Assembly: GCF_030867145.1 (NCBI RefSeq)
Contig: NC_134418.1
Location: 2,228,802-2,292,801, forward strand
DNA length: 64,000 nucleotides
DNA from: Opisthocomus hoazin
Lineage: Eukaryota > Chordata > Aves > Opisthocomiformes > Opisthocomidae
Direction: 5' to 3'
Shown here in pieces: positions 1 to 11,170 of the stretch. The translations under genes were made by a program, and so were the position numbers. The notes beneath the pieces are model-generated. The model did not search any database. It was given only the letters and a program-made list of their open reading frames with translations, and had not been told where the DNA came from. Position 1 is the first letter of the stretch. The number at the start of each line of letters is the position of its first letter.

Positions 1-1925
1 GTGTGTCCATGTGTATGCAAGCACAAGCATGTGTGTCATGCATGTGGAAATATGAGCAAGCGCGAGCATGTGTGTTCATGGATGTGCAAGCGTGAGCATG
101 TGCGTCCATGTGTATGCAAAAACAAGCATGTGTGTCCATGGATGTGCAAGCATGAGCATGTGTGTCATGTATATGCAATCGTGAGCATGTGTGTCCATGC
201 CTGTGCAAGCAGGAGCACGTGTCGTGCATGTGCAAGCGTGTGCAAGAGTGAGGACGTGTGTCCATGGACGTGCAAGCACAAATATGTCCATGCATGTGCA
301 TGTGTGTGCAAGCATGAGTGTGTGTCCATGTGTATGCAAGAATGAGCATGTGGGTCCATGGCTCTAAAAGCATAAGCATGTGTCATATATGTGCAACTGT
401 GAGCATGTGTGTCCATGCCTGTGCAAGCAGGAGCATGTGTGTTGTGCATGTGCAAACATGTGCAAGAGTGAGGATGTGTCCATGGACGTGCAAGCATGAA
501 CATGTGTCCATGTATGTGCACATGTGTGCAAGCGCGAGGATGTGTGTCCATGCACATGCAAGCATGAGCACGTGTGCCTATGTGTGCAAGCATGAACACA
601 TGTCCATGCACGCGCATGTGTGTGCAAGCGTGAGCACGTGTCATGCATGTGCAAGCATGTGCAAGCATGAGCATGTGTCATGTATATGCAAACATGAGCA
701 TGTGTGTCCATGCCTGTGCAAGCAGGAGCACGTGTTGTGCATGTGCAAGCGTGTGCGAGAGTGAGCTTTTGTGTCCACGGATGTGCAAGCATGAACATGT
801 GTCCATGTATGTGCGTGTGTGTGCAAGCATAAGCAAGTGTGTCATGCATGTACAAGTATGTGCAAGTGTGAGCATGTGTGCCCATGGATGTGCAAACATG
901 AGCATGTGTGTCCATGTGTATGCAAAAACAAGCATGTGTTTCCATGTGTGTGCAAGCATGAGCATGTGTGCCTATATGTGTAAGCATGAACACCTGTCGA
1001 TGCACGTGCATGTGTGTGCAAGCAAGAGCACGTGTCATACATGTGCAAGCATGTTCAAGCATGAGGATGCGTGTCCATGGACGTGCAAGCATGAGCATGT
1101 GTCCGTGCACGTGCATGTGTGTGCAAGCATGAGCACGTGTGTCATGCATGTGCAACTGTGGTCTTGTGTGTCCATGCCTGTGCAAGCATGAGCACATGTG
1201 CCTATGTGTGTGCAAGTGTGAACATCTGCCCATGCACGTGCATGTATGTGCAAGCATGAGCATGTGTCATGCATGTGCAACCGTGAGCATGTGTGTCCAC
1301 ACCTGTGCAAGCATGAGCACGTGTGTTGTACATGTGCATGCACGTGCAAGCGTGAGGATGTGTGTCCATGGACGTGCAAGCACAAACATGTGTCCATGCA
1401 TGTGCATGTGTGTGCAAGCATGAGCATGTGTGTCGTACATGTGCATACAGGTGCAAGCGTGAGCACGTGTGTCGTACATGTGCAGGCATGTGCAAGCAGG
1501 AGCACATGTGTCCATGTGTGTGCAAGCATGAGCACGTGTGTCGTACATGTGCATGCATGTGCAAGCGTGAGCACGTGTGTCCATGCCTGTGCAAGCATGA
1601 GCATGTGTCATGCATGTGCAAGCGTGAGCACGTGTGTCGTACATGTGCATGCATGTGCAAGCGTGAGCACATGTGTCCATGTGTGTGCAAGCATGAGCAT
1701 GTGTCATGCATGTGCAAGCGTGAGCACGTGTCGTGCATGTGCATGCATGTGCAAGCGTGAGCACGTGTCCATGTGTGTGCAAGCATGAGCACGTGTGTCG
1801 TACATGTGCATGCATGTGCAAGCGTGAGCACGTGTCCATGTGTGTGCAAGCGTGAGCACGTGTGTCGTACATGTGTAGGCATGTGCAAGCGTGAGCACGT
1901 GTGTCCATGCACGTGTACTCATGAG
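1..1925. repeat. TG-rich minisatellite, running off the left edge
   Basis: A diverged tandem array with a core close to GCAAGCATGAGCATGTGT followed by GTCCATG or GTCGTACATG, in units of roughly 25-40 bp. From about 1430 to 1910 the units become more regular and alternate between 'CATGTGCATGCATGTGCAAG' and 'CGTGAGCACGTGT' blocks. Much of it alternates purine and pyrimidine. It stays open in several frames on both strands only because the repeat carries few stop words. These frames are not genes. The array ends in unique sequence near 1925-1980. Confidence 0.93.
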
Positions 1926-1984
1926 CTCACATGTCCCTGCAGCTACATGCGTGTGCAGGCATGAACACGTATGTCAACACACGC

Positions 1985-2490
1985 GCAAGCCCTTCGACAC
2001 GTGTGTGCGGGAGCGGGGCCGCAGCCTCCCCAACGAGCCCCCGTTCCACCCCCCTCCGCTGACCCCCAAGCCGCCATTTCCCGGCCCCTCCAGCAAGGTC
2101 ACGCCTCGACGCCGCGCCCCGCGCCGCCATCTTGGCTGCTGACGGCCGGGCCGTGACGGGGCGAGCCGGGCCCCGCGGCCCCGATCCCGCCGCGATAAGG
2201 CGCGTTCGGGGCCGCCGCGGTTCGCCGGACGGAGCCGCGCCGCTCTGCTCTATCGCTCCCATCTCCGCCATCAAACCGGCGGCCATTTTGCAGGGGGGGG
2301 ACACACACGCACGACGCCTCCTCCCGCTCCGTGTCCCCTCGCCCGGGGCCGCCCGTTCCGCTCGGCCGCGGGGACGCGGGGTGCCCCGACGGGCGCCGCA
2401 CTCCCTTCGCCCTCCGCCGCGGCCCCGTTGGGCTCGCCGAGGCCCCGCTAACGGGACCGCCACCGCCAAGGGCCCGAATAGCCACGTTCT
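1985..2490. promoter_or_regulatory. Orphan CpG island with YY1-type motifs
   Basis: Dense CpG sequence begins as the minisatellite ends. It contains GCCGCCATCTTGG at 2123-2135 (the YY1 motif in reverse) and a second related GCGGCCATTTTG near 2279-2290. Such sites usually sit at or just downstream of start sites of CpG-island genes. No exon with a recognisable product could be read on either strand nearby. It could be the first exon or promoter of a gene outside the window (in mammals RAB11FIP5 lies on this side of NOTO), a non-coding transcript, or an inactive island. Confidence 0.5.
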
Positions 2491-3119
2491 GCCCCAAAAA
2501 GCGCATAAAATGGGCAAAATGAGGAAAAAAAACCCCTCAGCCACCGGTATTTTTCCCGGCGGCACGCGCTGCCCCGGCCGTATTCAAATCCCGCATTAAA
2601 ATACGCTTCGGAATAAATAAAAACGACGCGGGGAATTTCTTATCGCCGCCGCGACGATCCGAAATCCAATTATCCCTCCGGTCCGGCGCCCGGCCCCGCT
2701 CTCCCAGCCGCCTCTTATCCCCGCTCCGCATCTGCTTTCGATTTTCCCTCTTTCTGATTGTATTTTCCCCTTTTTATTTTCTTTTTTTTCCGCTTTCCGA
2801 TTATCTCTCCTCTCGCCGTATCTCCTCCTCGCCGCCGCTTTCCATCCTCGCCCCTGGAATTGGGGGTTTTTTTTCCCACTCCCCCCACCTTCCCCACCCC
2901 GCTCCCCTTCCCAGTTCCTCGTTATTTTTAATTTTACCGCCGCCTTTGCGTTTGGGGCAGAAAGAGGGGTTTTAATTACCCCTGAAATCAATGATTGGGG
3001 CTTTTTAAAAATTATTTTCTTGAATTGTGAGGGAAATGGGGGTCAGCGGCGGCGCGGGGGCCGCGTCACCGCCCTACGGGCGCCCTTCGCCCCGGCCTCC
3101 GCCAGCCCGGGCTGCGATC
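2491..3119. other. Unique sequence, A+T-rich, no gene seen
   Basis: Non-repetitive sequence with short A and T runs and pyrimidine-rich stretches (2730-2920) between the CpG island and the T-rich array. No exon, RNA gene or transposon is recognised. Confidence 0.5.
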
Positions 3120-4062
3120 AAGTTTGCTGTAGCTTTTGCTTCAACTTTAATTCTTGCTTAAATATTAATACGTCTTTCAGCTTTAGTTTTTCCTTTAATT
3201 TTTGCTGTAATTTTGGTTTTCTCTTTTATTTTGGCTTTAATTTTAATTTTTAATATTAATTTTTACTTTAATTTTTGCTTCAATTTCAATTTTTTCTTTA
3301 ATTTTTGATTTACTTTTATGTTTTCCTTTAATTTTTTATTTAATTTTATTTTTTCCATTCATTTTTGCTTTAATTTTATTTTTTCCTTTCATTTTTGCTT
3401 TAATTTTATTTTTTCCTTTCATTTTTGCTTTACTTCGTCTTTAATTTTTGCTTTAATTTTATTTTTTCCTTTCATTTTTGCTTTACTGTCTCTTTCATTT
3501 TTGCTTTAACTTTATTTTGTCTTTAATTTCTGCTTTAACTTTCTTTTTTCTTTAGTTTTTGCTTTAACTTTATTTTTGTTTTACTTTGATTTTTGCTTTG
3601 ACTTTATTTTTCCTTCAGCTTTTGCTCTTTCTTTCTTCTTTTACTCTGATTTTGGCTGTAACTCTCTTTTTTCTTTAATTTTTGCTTTAGCTTCATTTTT
3701 CTTCAGCTTTCGCTCTAACTTTAGTTTTTTCTTTTACCTTACTTTTCGCTTGAACTTTCTCAACTTTGATTTTTGCTTGAACTTCAATTTTTGCTTGAAT
3801 TTTCACTTTAACTTTCGCTTCAACTTCGATTTTTGCTTTACCCTTAATTTTCCCTTCAACTTTGATTTTTTCTTTAACTTTGATTTTCGCTTGAACTTTA
3901 ATTTTTGCTTGAATTTTTGCTTGAATTTTCACTTTCACTTTGATTTTTGCTTTACCCTTAATTTTCCCTTCAACCTTGATTTTTGCTTTTGATTTTCCCC
4001 TTTAACTTTAATTTTTTCTTTAACTTTGATTTTTGCTTTAATTTTATTTTTTCTTCACTCCC
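3120..4062. repeat. T-rich minisatellite (TTTTTGCTTTAA-type unit)
   Basis: Tandem units of about 15-18 bp such as TTTTTGCTTTAACTTTGAT. A cleaner stretch at 3345-3440 repeats a longer 'CATTTTTGCTTTAATTTTAT' plus TTTTTCCTTT block. The plus strand is almost all T with isolated C, G and A, giving strong strand asymmetry. Phe/Asn-rich or Lys-rich open frames here come from the repeat. Confidence 0.93.
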
Positions 4063-5974
4063 ATTTTGGCTTCGTCCCGCTCCGTGGCAGCCGTGCGTCT
4101 CCCCGCGCCCGCTCCTGTCCCGGCGACGGCGTCCTCAGCGAGGCTCACGCCTTGCCAGCGAGGAGCTGGAAAATCAAACAAATTGCCCAATTTTGCTTTT
4201 TTCCCCCCCATTTTCGGTGCAAAATTCCGCTCTCCACCCGGGTGGCCCTGACAGCACCCAGGAGCTCCCCACCCATCGCCCACCCCAGCACCCCTGGGGA
4301 CGGAGGGCGAGCCGGAGCTGGGGGACGCAGCACCCCATATCTCCACGCCGCCATCACAACGTCCCCCAGCCTGCGGGACGGACACAGGGAGCAGGACAGA
4401 CAGCAGCACCCGAACCTCCCCGGGCGCCCATTTTTGGGGGGCCAAGCCGCAAAATGGTCCCTAAAAATGGGTGGCACCGCAAAATCCCAGCCGGCGGCGC
4501 AGGGATGCCCGGAACGGAGCGAGGGCGAGGGGGGGGCAGCCGAGGCAAATAAAGAGTTCAAACGGGAAACGATTAAAACCTCAACTCCACTAAAATAAAT
4601 CGAAAGCGAGCGAGATAAGGCGCGGGCGCCCTCGCTGCCTATTTAACATTCATTGGATTGAATAATCAGGCCTCATTATCTCAAATTGTCTTGCATATTT
4701 GCCCTCAAAATGCTAATTTGAAAGTTGGCTGCGAGCGCCGTCTGCCTAGTTGGACTAAAATATTATTTCGCTTTATTGTGCGTTGGTTTGTAGCTCCGGG
4801 GGCATTTCCCCTCGCCGACCGACAGGGAAATAGGGGAAAAAAAAAATTAAATAAAGGGAAAAAAAGAAGAGAAAAAACCCCCCCCGACATTTATCAAAAG
4901 CTGGCCGGGGAGGAGAGCAGTGCGGGGTTTCGCGTCGAAATGGCATTTTGAGGCCTTCCAGTAAAATTAGAGGCTTTATCAGCTCCTTTTCGGGGACGGG
5001 CGGTTTTATCGTTCATCTCCGGATGGAAAATAGGAGAAATAATTTGCTTTTATTCCGCTTGTTTGGCGGAGCGGGGAGGGACGGAGGCTGCCGCTCCCTG
5101 CGGGTCCCCTCCGCTCCCCATCTCCTCGCGTCCCCCTCCTTCACCCCCCGTCACCCCTTCACCCCCGTGTCCCCTTCGAGAGGGCAAAACCGAAGCTCTG
5201 GGCTTTATCCTCCGGCTCCCGGGCGGAAAATCACCGCTTGATCTCCGGGCGGGATTCAGAGCATCAATCGATTTGCGTTCTTCCCCTTGCTAAAAGTCAA
5301 TCAATAGATAATCAGGTGGGGGTGATGGCCAGGAGTTAACCCCCCACACACCCCCCCCAAATTCTCGGCCGAGGATTAAGCGGTGTTGAAGGGCGAGCGC
5401 TTCGCCCGCGTCTCAATCCGGCGTTAGCGATGCCGCCGTCCGCGCGCTGGCTTACCCGGCCGCCCCGCAAAGACGCGTTTCTCATGCAAAGCCCTGGCCG
5501 TGCCCCCCCCCGAGCTGTCTGAGCAGCAAACCGCAATTGTATCGGAGATTAACGGGGCTTTGCGGGGGCCGGGGGGGCGAGGCCGCCGAGCCTCGTCGGC
5601 AAATAACGGCGGAAATCCGTCGCCATCAATTCCGCGGGTGCCTCCGGATTTGGCAATGACACTGCTGGTGACTTTCCCGGCTGGGCAGATGGATGGGGGC
5701 TTGGACGCGCTCCCGGGTTTCGGGGGGCAGATGGTAGCGTGAAAAATGGGGACCCACGAAGATGTTGGAACCTGGGGATGCTGCAAACCCCCCCACACCA
5801 CGCACCGGGTGCCAGCCGTCGGGAATCGGAGGAGGGACGCTGTCACCGGGCACGTTTGGTCCCGCTGCTCCAGAGCCAGCGCGTGGGGAAGCACAAACCT
5901 CAACCTTCCCATCGCCCCCATCTTGTGCTGCCCCTGGACGTGGCCTTGTGGGGCCACTCGACAGGGTTTGGGGG
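4063..5974. other. Unique intergenic block with A+T-rich islands, candidate conserved non-coding DNA
   Basis: No exon is recognised. After a C-rich stretch (4065-4540), 4550-4800 is A+T-rich and non-repetitive with many homeodomain-type TAAT/ATTA words and a TTGCATATTTGC octamer-like word. Other island-like parts are 4940-5060, 5265-5320 (ATCAATCGATTTGCG, then TCAATCAATAGATAATC) and 5515-5670. These stand out against the G+C-rich, minisatellite-filled surroundings. A regulatory role is inference from composition only. Confidence 0.4.
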
Positions 5975-6826
5975 CTGGTGGCAGCCTACTTGTGTTGCCA
6001 TCCAGCGAGACCTGGGCAGGCTGGAGAGTTGGGCAGAGAGGAACCTGATGAGGTTCAACAAGGGCAAGGGCAGGGTCCTACACCTGGGGAGGAACAACCC
6101 CAGCACCAGGACAGGCTGGGGCGGACCTGCTGGAGAGCAGCTCTGTGGAGAGGGACTGGGAGTGCTGGGGGACGACAGGGTGACCATGAGCCAGCAGCGT
6201 GCCCTGGGTGCCAAGAAGGGCAATGGGATCCTGGGGTGCATGAGGAGGAGTGTGGGCAGCAGGGCGAGGGAGGTTCTCCTCCCCCTCTGCTCTGCCCTGG
6301 GGAGGCCCCATCTGCAGTCCTGTGTCCAGTGCTGGGCTCCCCAGTTCAAGAAAGATGAGGAGCTACTGGAGAGAGTCCAGTGGAGGGGTGCGAGGATGAG
6401 GAGGGGACTGGAGCATCTCTCCTGCGAGGAGAGGCTGAGGGAGCTGGGCTTGTTCAGCCTGGAGAAGAGAAGGCTGCGAGGGGACCTTCGAAATGCCTCT
6501 AAATATCTGCAGGGTGGGGGTCAGGAGGACGGGGCCAGACTCTTTCCAGTGGTGCCCAGCGACAGGACAAGGGGCAACGGGCACAAACTGAAGCAGAGGA
6601 AGCTCCAGCTGAAGATGAGGAAGAACTTCTTCCCTCTGGGGGTGCCGGAGCCCTGGCCCAGGCTGCCCGGGGAGGCTGTGGAGTCTCCTTCTCTGGAGAT
6701 ATTCCAGCCCCGCCTGGCCGCGGTGCTGTGCAGCCTGCTCTGGGTGACCCTGCTTGGGCAGGGGGTGGGACTGGGTGACCCACAGAGGTCCCTGCCAACC
6801 CTAACATTCTGTGATTCTGTGATTCT
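5975..6826 (+). mobile_element. CR1 LINE fragment, 3' part
   Basis: 5'-truncated CR1 reading in the sense direction, with the C-terminal part of ORF2 ([20 protein letters not shown], then [19 protein letters not shown] and a later [18 protein letters not shown]) and ending in the ATTCTGTGATTCTGTGATTC tail. It is one of the better preserved copies. Confidence 0.95.
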
Positions 6827-7184
6827 CCCGGTTAGTGACGGGCTGAACTTGGCCAGCTCACCTTGGGATCAGCCAACGAGCAGGGTGCTGGGGTGGAACC
6901 ATCCCTGCGGAGCTGACGCAGCTTGGCTGAAGTCACTTGGATCGAGCTGCAGGACAGGCTCCAGCCCCCAGGAACACCCATGGTGCAGGGCACAGCACTG
7001 ATACTGTCCTTGGTCTGCCCTTGGGTGGCCTCCACACATGGTGAGATGGCATTTGGCTTTTTCCTGGAGATGGTCCCCAGCATCACCCAGAGCTTGCATG
7101 GCCGATGGTGGCACCCGTGGATGGAGAGGAGACAGGCTGTCACCCTCCACCGGGACACCCTCCATACATGCAGCATCTCAGGAG
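6827..7184. other. Unique sequence, nothing recognised
   Basis: Non-repetitive sequence between a CR1 copy and the next minisatellite. No exon, RNA gene or clear regulatory signature was seen. Confidence 0.5.
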
Positions 7185-8480
7185 AAACCTCCTGGCCCTG
7201 GTGTTTCCCAGTCCCAGTGTCTCCCAGCCCAGTTTGTCCCATTCCAGTTTGTCTCACCCCGGTGTGTCCCACCCCTGGTGTATCCCATTCTGGTGTGTTC
7301 CATCCTGATGTCCCACCCCAGTGTGTCCCATCCCAATATGTCCCATCCCTGGGGTGTTCCAGCCTGCTGTGTCTCAGCCCACTGTGCCATCCTGGTGTGT
7401 CCCACCCCAGTGTGCATGTCCCACCCTGGTGTGTCCCACCTTGGTGTGTCTCATCCCGGTGTCCCCCATCCTGGTGTCCCCCATCCTAGTATGTCCCATC
7501 CCTGGGGTGTCCCAGCCCGCTGTGCTATCCCGGTGTGTCCCACCTTGGTAGGTCTCATCCCAGTGTCCCCCATCCCGCTATGCCATCCCAGTGTCTCCCA
7601 GCTTGGTGTACCCCACCCTGCTGTCCCAGCCCAGTATCCCATCCTGGTGTGTCCTATCCTGCTGTCCCTCATCCTGCTGTCCCATCCCAGTACGTCCCAC
7701 CCTGGTGTCCCCCATCCCGCTGTCCCAGTTCAGGGTGTCCCAGCCTGGTGTGTCCCCCACCCTGGTGTCCCAGCCCGATGTCTCACACCAAAGTCCCCCA
7801 CCCCACTGTCCCAGTTCGGGGTGCCCCAGCCCGGTGTCCCCCGCCCCAGTGTCTCCCACCTGGCTGTCCCAGTTCAGGGTGTTCCAGCCCAGTGTTCCCC
7901 AGCCTGGTGTCCTCCACCCCGGTGTCCCCCATCCTGGTGTCCCAGCCCGATGTCTCACACCTATGTCCCCCACCCCGCTGTCCCAGTTAGGGGTGTCCCC
8001 TCCCGCTGCCCCAGTCCAGTGTCCCCCAGCCTGGTGTCCCCCAGCCTGGTGTCCCCTCCCACTATCCCATCCCCGTGTCCCATCCAGGTGCCCCCCAGTC
8101 CGGTGCCCCCAGCCCAGTGTCCCCCAGAACAGTGTCCCCCAATCTGGTGCCCCCCATCCCGGTGTCCCTTTCCGGTGCCCCCCATCCCGGTGTCCCATTC
8201 CTGTGCCCCTCTTCCCAGTGCCCCCCAGCCCGGTGTCCCCTCCCCTGCCCCAACCCAGTGTCCCCCAGTCCGGTGCCCCATCCTGCTGCCCTCCAGCCCG
8301 GTGCCCCCCAGCCCGGTGCCCCATCCCGCTGCCCCAGTCCGGTGCCCCCCAGCCCGGTGTTTCTTTCCGGTGCCCCCCATCCCGCTGTCCCATCCCGGTG
8401 TCCCATCCCTGTGCCCCTCATCCCGGTGCCCCCCACCCCGGTGCCCCCCATCCCGGTGTCCCCTCCCCTGTCCCCGCCGC
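7185..8480. repeat. C-rich minisatellite (GTGTCCCATCCTG-type unit)
   Basis: Tandem units of about 13-17 bp, such as GGTGTCCCCCATCCCG or GGTGCCCCCCAGCCC, continue for 1.3 kb. T-richer variants lie on the left and C-richer ones on the right. Long Pro/Ser/Cys-rich plus-strand frames and Gly/Trp-rich minus-strand frames result from the repeat and are not genes. Confidence 0.94.
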
Positions 8481-8539
8481 TGTCGCAGCGCGGTCGGGCA
8501 GTGGCCTCTGGCGGCCACCGCGGGAACGGCCCCGCCGAG

Positions 8540-9385
8540 ACCTGGACTGGGAGCCACTGGGACCCGGACTGGGATCCCACTGGGACCTCACTGGGATCCC
8601 TCCGGGACCCCACTGGGACTCTATGCACTGGCGTGCCTCCCAACTGGGATCCTCATTAACTGGGAGCCCGCTGACTGGGACGCTTGCTAACTGGGATCCC
8701 TGCTAACTGGGATCTCTGATGAGTAGTGATACACTCAGTAGGATCTACACTAAACGGCATCCCCACTAATTAGCAGCCTGCTAATTGGGCGGCTTAGTAG
8801 TAGGGACCCTCTTTAACTGGCAGCCCGCTGACTGGACTTGTGCTGACTGGGATGCCTGTAAACTGGGACCCTGCTGACTGGGTACCCTGCTAACTGGGAT
8901 ACTCTCTATCTCCAGTGCTCACTAAGCAGGGTGCCTGCTACTGGGAATGTCCACTAACTGGGATCCTTACTCACTGGAATGCTTGCTAAGTGGAAAGACC
9001 AGTAACTGGGGTGCCTAGTAACTGGGACGCCTGCTACTGGGGATGCTCACTAACTGGGATGCTCACTAACTGGGATGCCCACTGACTGAGATATGCACTA
9101 ACTGGGATGCTCACTAACTGGGGTCCTTACTCACTGAAATGCTTGCTAACTGGGATGCCTAGTAACTGGGATGCCTGCTGCTGGGGATGCTCACTAACTG
9201 GGATGTCCACTGACTGAGATGCCCACTAACTGGGATGCTCACTAACTGGGATCCTACAAATAGGGGTACTCCCTAACTGGGAAGCCCAGTAACTGGGATG
9301 CTCACCAACTGGGATGCCAGTTAACTGGGATGCTCAGCAGCAGTGGCGCTTGCCAACGGGGATCCCCGCTAACTGGGACGCTCTC
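8540..9385. repeat. Minisatellite with AACTGGGATGCTCACT unit
   Basis: Tandem units of about 15-17 bp built on TAACTGGGATGC with CTCAC or CTGC spacers. It directly follows the C-rich array after a short transition in which ACTGGGATCC words first appear (8540-8640). The two arrays form one 2.2-kb composite block. Confidence 0.93.
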
Positions 9386-10194
9386 GGGTCCGCGTGGCTC
9401 AGGGACGCCTAGCGCTCCGGGTGCCTTTGGGGATCGGTCCCAGCCGCTCGGAGCAGCCGATGTTTTGCTGGAAGCGGCTGCGGCGTCACCGCCGGCATCC
9501 GAACGAGCTCCGGTACGGAGCGGGACCAAAGCCGTCTGAACTGGGCAGAGTGGGATTTCTCCTCAGCCACGAACCTCATGAGCCACAGCTCTAAAAAGCC
9601 ATGAAACAGAAATATGGAATATTATGGAAAAAATAATACCAGGGTATTCCTTTCAGGCACGTGGAAAAGTGCGAAGCCTTTGGAGAAGAGATCTCCCCCC
9701 TGCAGCAGCTCCGGGTCCCCCCAGTCTGCTGGAGGGGGGGACCCATTCCAGCCCCGAGCCGCCCAGCCCCGCTGCGGGACCCCCCCCAGTTTGGGGCACA
9801 CAACGCTTTTTTATCTCGTATCGCACAGCGACGGGCGCCGTTCTGCGTGGAAACTCCTCTGCCGAAGCTCTCAACCTCCAGAAATTCCCTGGCGAGGAAT
9901 TCCCCGGGTCAGCCCCTCGCAGGGTTTAAAAAAAAGAAAAGAGAAGTTTCTTTGGGGTTATTTTTCCGCCTTTCTGGGGTGACCTGCGCCCATGGGAGTC
10001 CTGCTCGAGGGACCCTCCCTGGAGATGGGCCAAGCCTACGGAGAGAAGCGTCCCCGAATCCGGGTGACGAAACCATTAACAACACCGAAGGAAGAGTGGA
10101 TTTAACTGGGGGGGATCTGGGATGGAGATAAAATGATCCGGGGGGGACGGAGGGGGAGGCCTGGATCCTCCTCAGCCACTTGATGGCAGTGGGG
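9386..10194. other. Unique sequence, no gene recognised
   Basis: Mixed-composition sequence. 9590-9650 is A+T-rich (AATATGGAATATTATGG). The rest is G+C-rich. No exon could be tied to a known protein and no CR1 was seen. Confidence 0.45.
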
Positions 10195-10439
10195 GTCCGA
10201 ATATTTTGCTTTTTTCCCCAATAATTCCAGCTGAATTGGGGGAAAATACTCTTTGTCCAAACATTTTGCTTTTTTCCCCAATAATTCCAGCTGAATTGGG
10301 GGAAAATACTCTTTGTCCAAATATTTTCCTTTTTTTCCCAATAATTCCAGCTGAATTGGGGGAAAATACTCTTTGTCCAAACATTTTGCTTTTTTTTTCA
10401 ATAATTTCAGCTGGAATGGGGGAAAATACTCCTTTTCCC
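10195..10439. repeat. 60-bp tandem repeat, four copies
   Basis: Four nearly identical 60-bp units in exact register, beginning near 10200, 10260, 10320 and 10380. Each contains TTTTCCCCAATAATTCCAGC and ends with GGGGGAAAATACTC. The last copy is the most diverged. The unit length divides by three, so frames stay open. No gene is implied. Confidence 0.95.
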
Positions 10440-10904
10440 ATCGGACTGGGGGTGTCCGTAGCCCCCCGGCACCGGACGCAGGCAACGCAGCGGGATTTTG
10501 CGGGCGGAGGGCTGCGAGAGCTGGGATGGACGGACGGGCGACGGCCAGACAGAGGGATGCTGCAGGACAGGGGATGGACCCCAGGCCAAGGGGGGGGACA
10601 GGGGTGACCCTGGAGCCCCCCTCCTGCAGACGGACAATCCACACCTGCCCAGACAGCCCGGCCCGCGGGCTAATGAGCAGCATTGTTATTAATTAGCTCA
10701 GGAGCCAGAGCTTTGGGGCAATTTCACCTCAAAATTAGGCAGGGGCCATCCCTGGGTTCACCTCCCAGTTCTGGGTGAATGGAGGGGCAGCGAACCCCCC
10801 AATTCCAGCCCTCTCGTGCTCCTTGCTTGCACAGCATCCCCCCCCCCCCCCCCCAAATTACTGACACCCCCCTCCCATCTCTCCAGGACAGGATTTTCCC
10901 ACCT
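10440..10904. other. Unique intergenic block with an A+T-rich homeodomain/SOX-like island
   Basis: Mostly G+C-rich, with a compact A+T-rich island at 10668-10740 holding TAATGAGCAGCATTGTTATT followed by AATTAGCTCAGG. This combines ATTGTT (SOX-like) and TAATTA-type words. A homopolymer C run lies at 10841-10854. No exon is recognised. Confidence 0.4.
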
Positions 10905-11170
10905 GGCTGTCCCAAAGCACTGCTGGGTCCCAGTATCTCCAGTTCGGCTCCAGGACAGGGTTTTCCCAAAGCACCTCTGGCTCCCAGTATCCCCAGTTCG
11001 GCTCCAGGACAGGATTTTCCCAAAGCACCTCTGGCTCCCAGTATCCCCAGTTCGGCTCCAGGACAGGATTTTCCCAAAGCACCGCTGGGTCCCAGTATCC
11101 CCAGTTCGGCTCCAGGACAGGATTTTCCGAAAGCACCTCTGGCACCCAGTATCCCCAGTTTGGCCCCGTA
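10905..11170. repeat. 54-bp tandem repeat, five copies
   Basis: Five units with a constant 54-bp period; the AAAGCAC word recurs at about 10914, 10968, 11022, 11076 and 11130. Each unit carries CAGTTCGGCTCCAGGACAGG. Gly/Leu/Trp-rich frames on both strands result from the period being a multiple of three. Confidence 0.95.

Noticed and set aside
1-1925. Left-edge array as a CRISPR-like or telomeric repeat
   Set aside because: Units are variable in length with no constant repeat plus unique spacers, and there is no TTAGGG word. It is a diverged minisatellite in a vertebrate genome.
1927-2565. Minus-strand 212-codon frame across the orphan CpG island, including an MAARGAASRR start
   Set aside because: Arg/Gly/Ala-rich composition is what CpG-island DNA gives in any frame. 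No similarity to a known protein was recognised and it runs into the minisatellite.
3576-3992. Phe/Asn-rich frame that could look like a membrane protein
   Set aside because: Produced by the T-rich minisatellite; hydrophobicity follows from TTT/TTC codons.
5739-7001. 420-codon plus-strand frame
   Set aside because: It is the C-terminal ORF2 region of a CR1 LINE plus chance flanks, not a host gene.
7038-8690. Plus-strand 550-codon Pro/Cys/Ser-rich frame
   Set aside because: It tracks the C-rich minisatellite. Competing long frames exist on both strands and it begins and ends without gene-like flanks.
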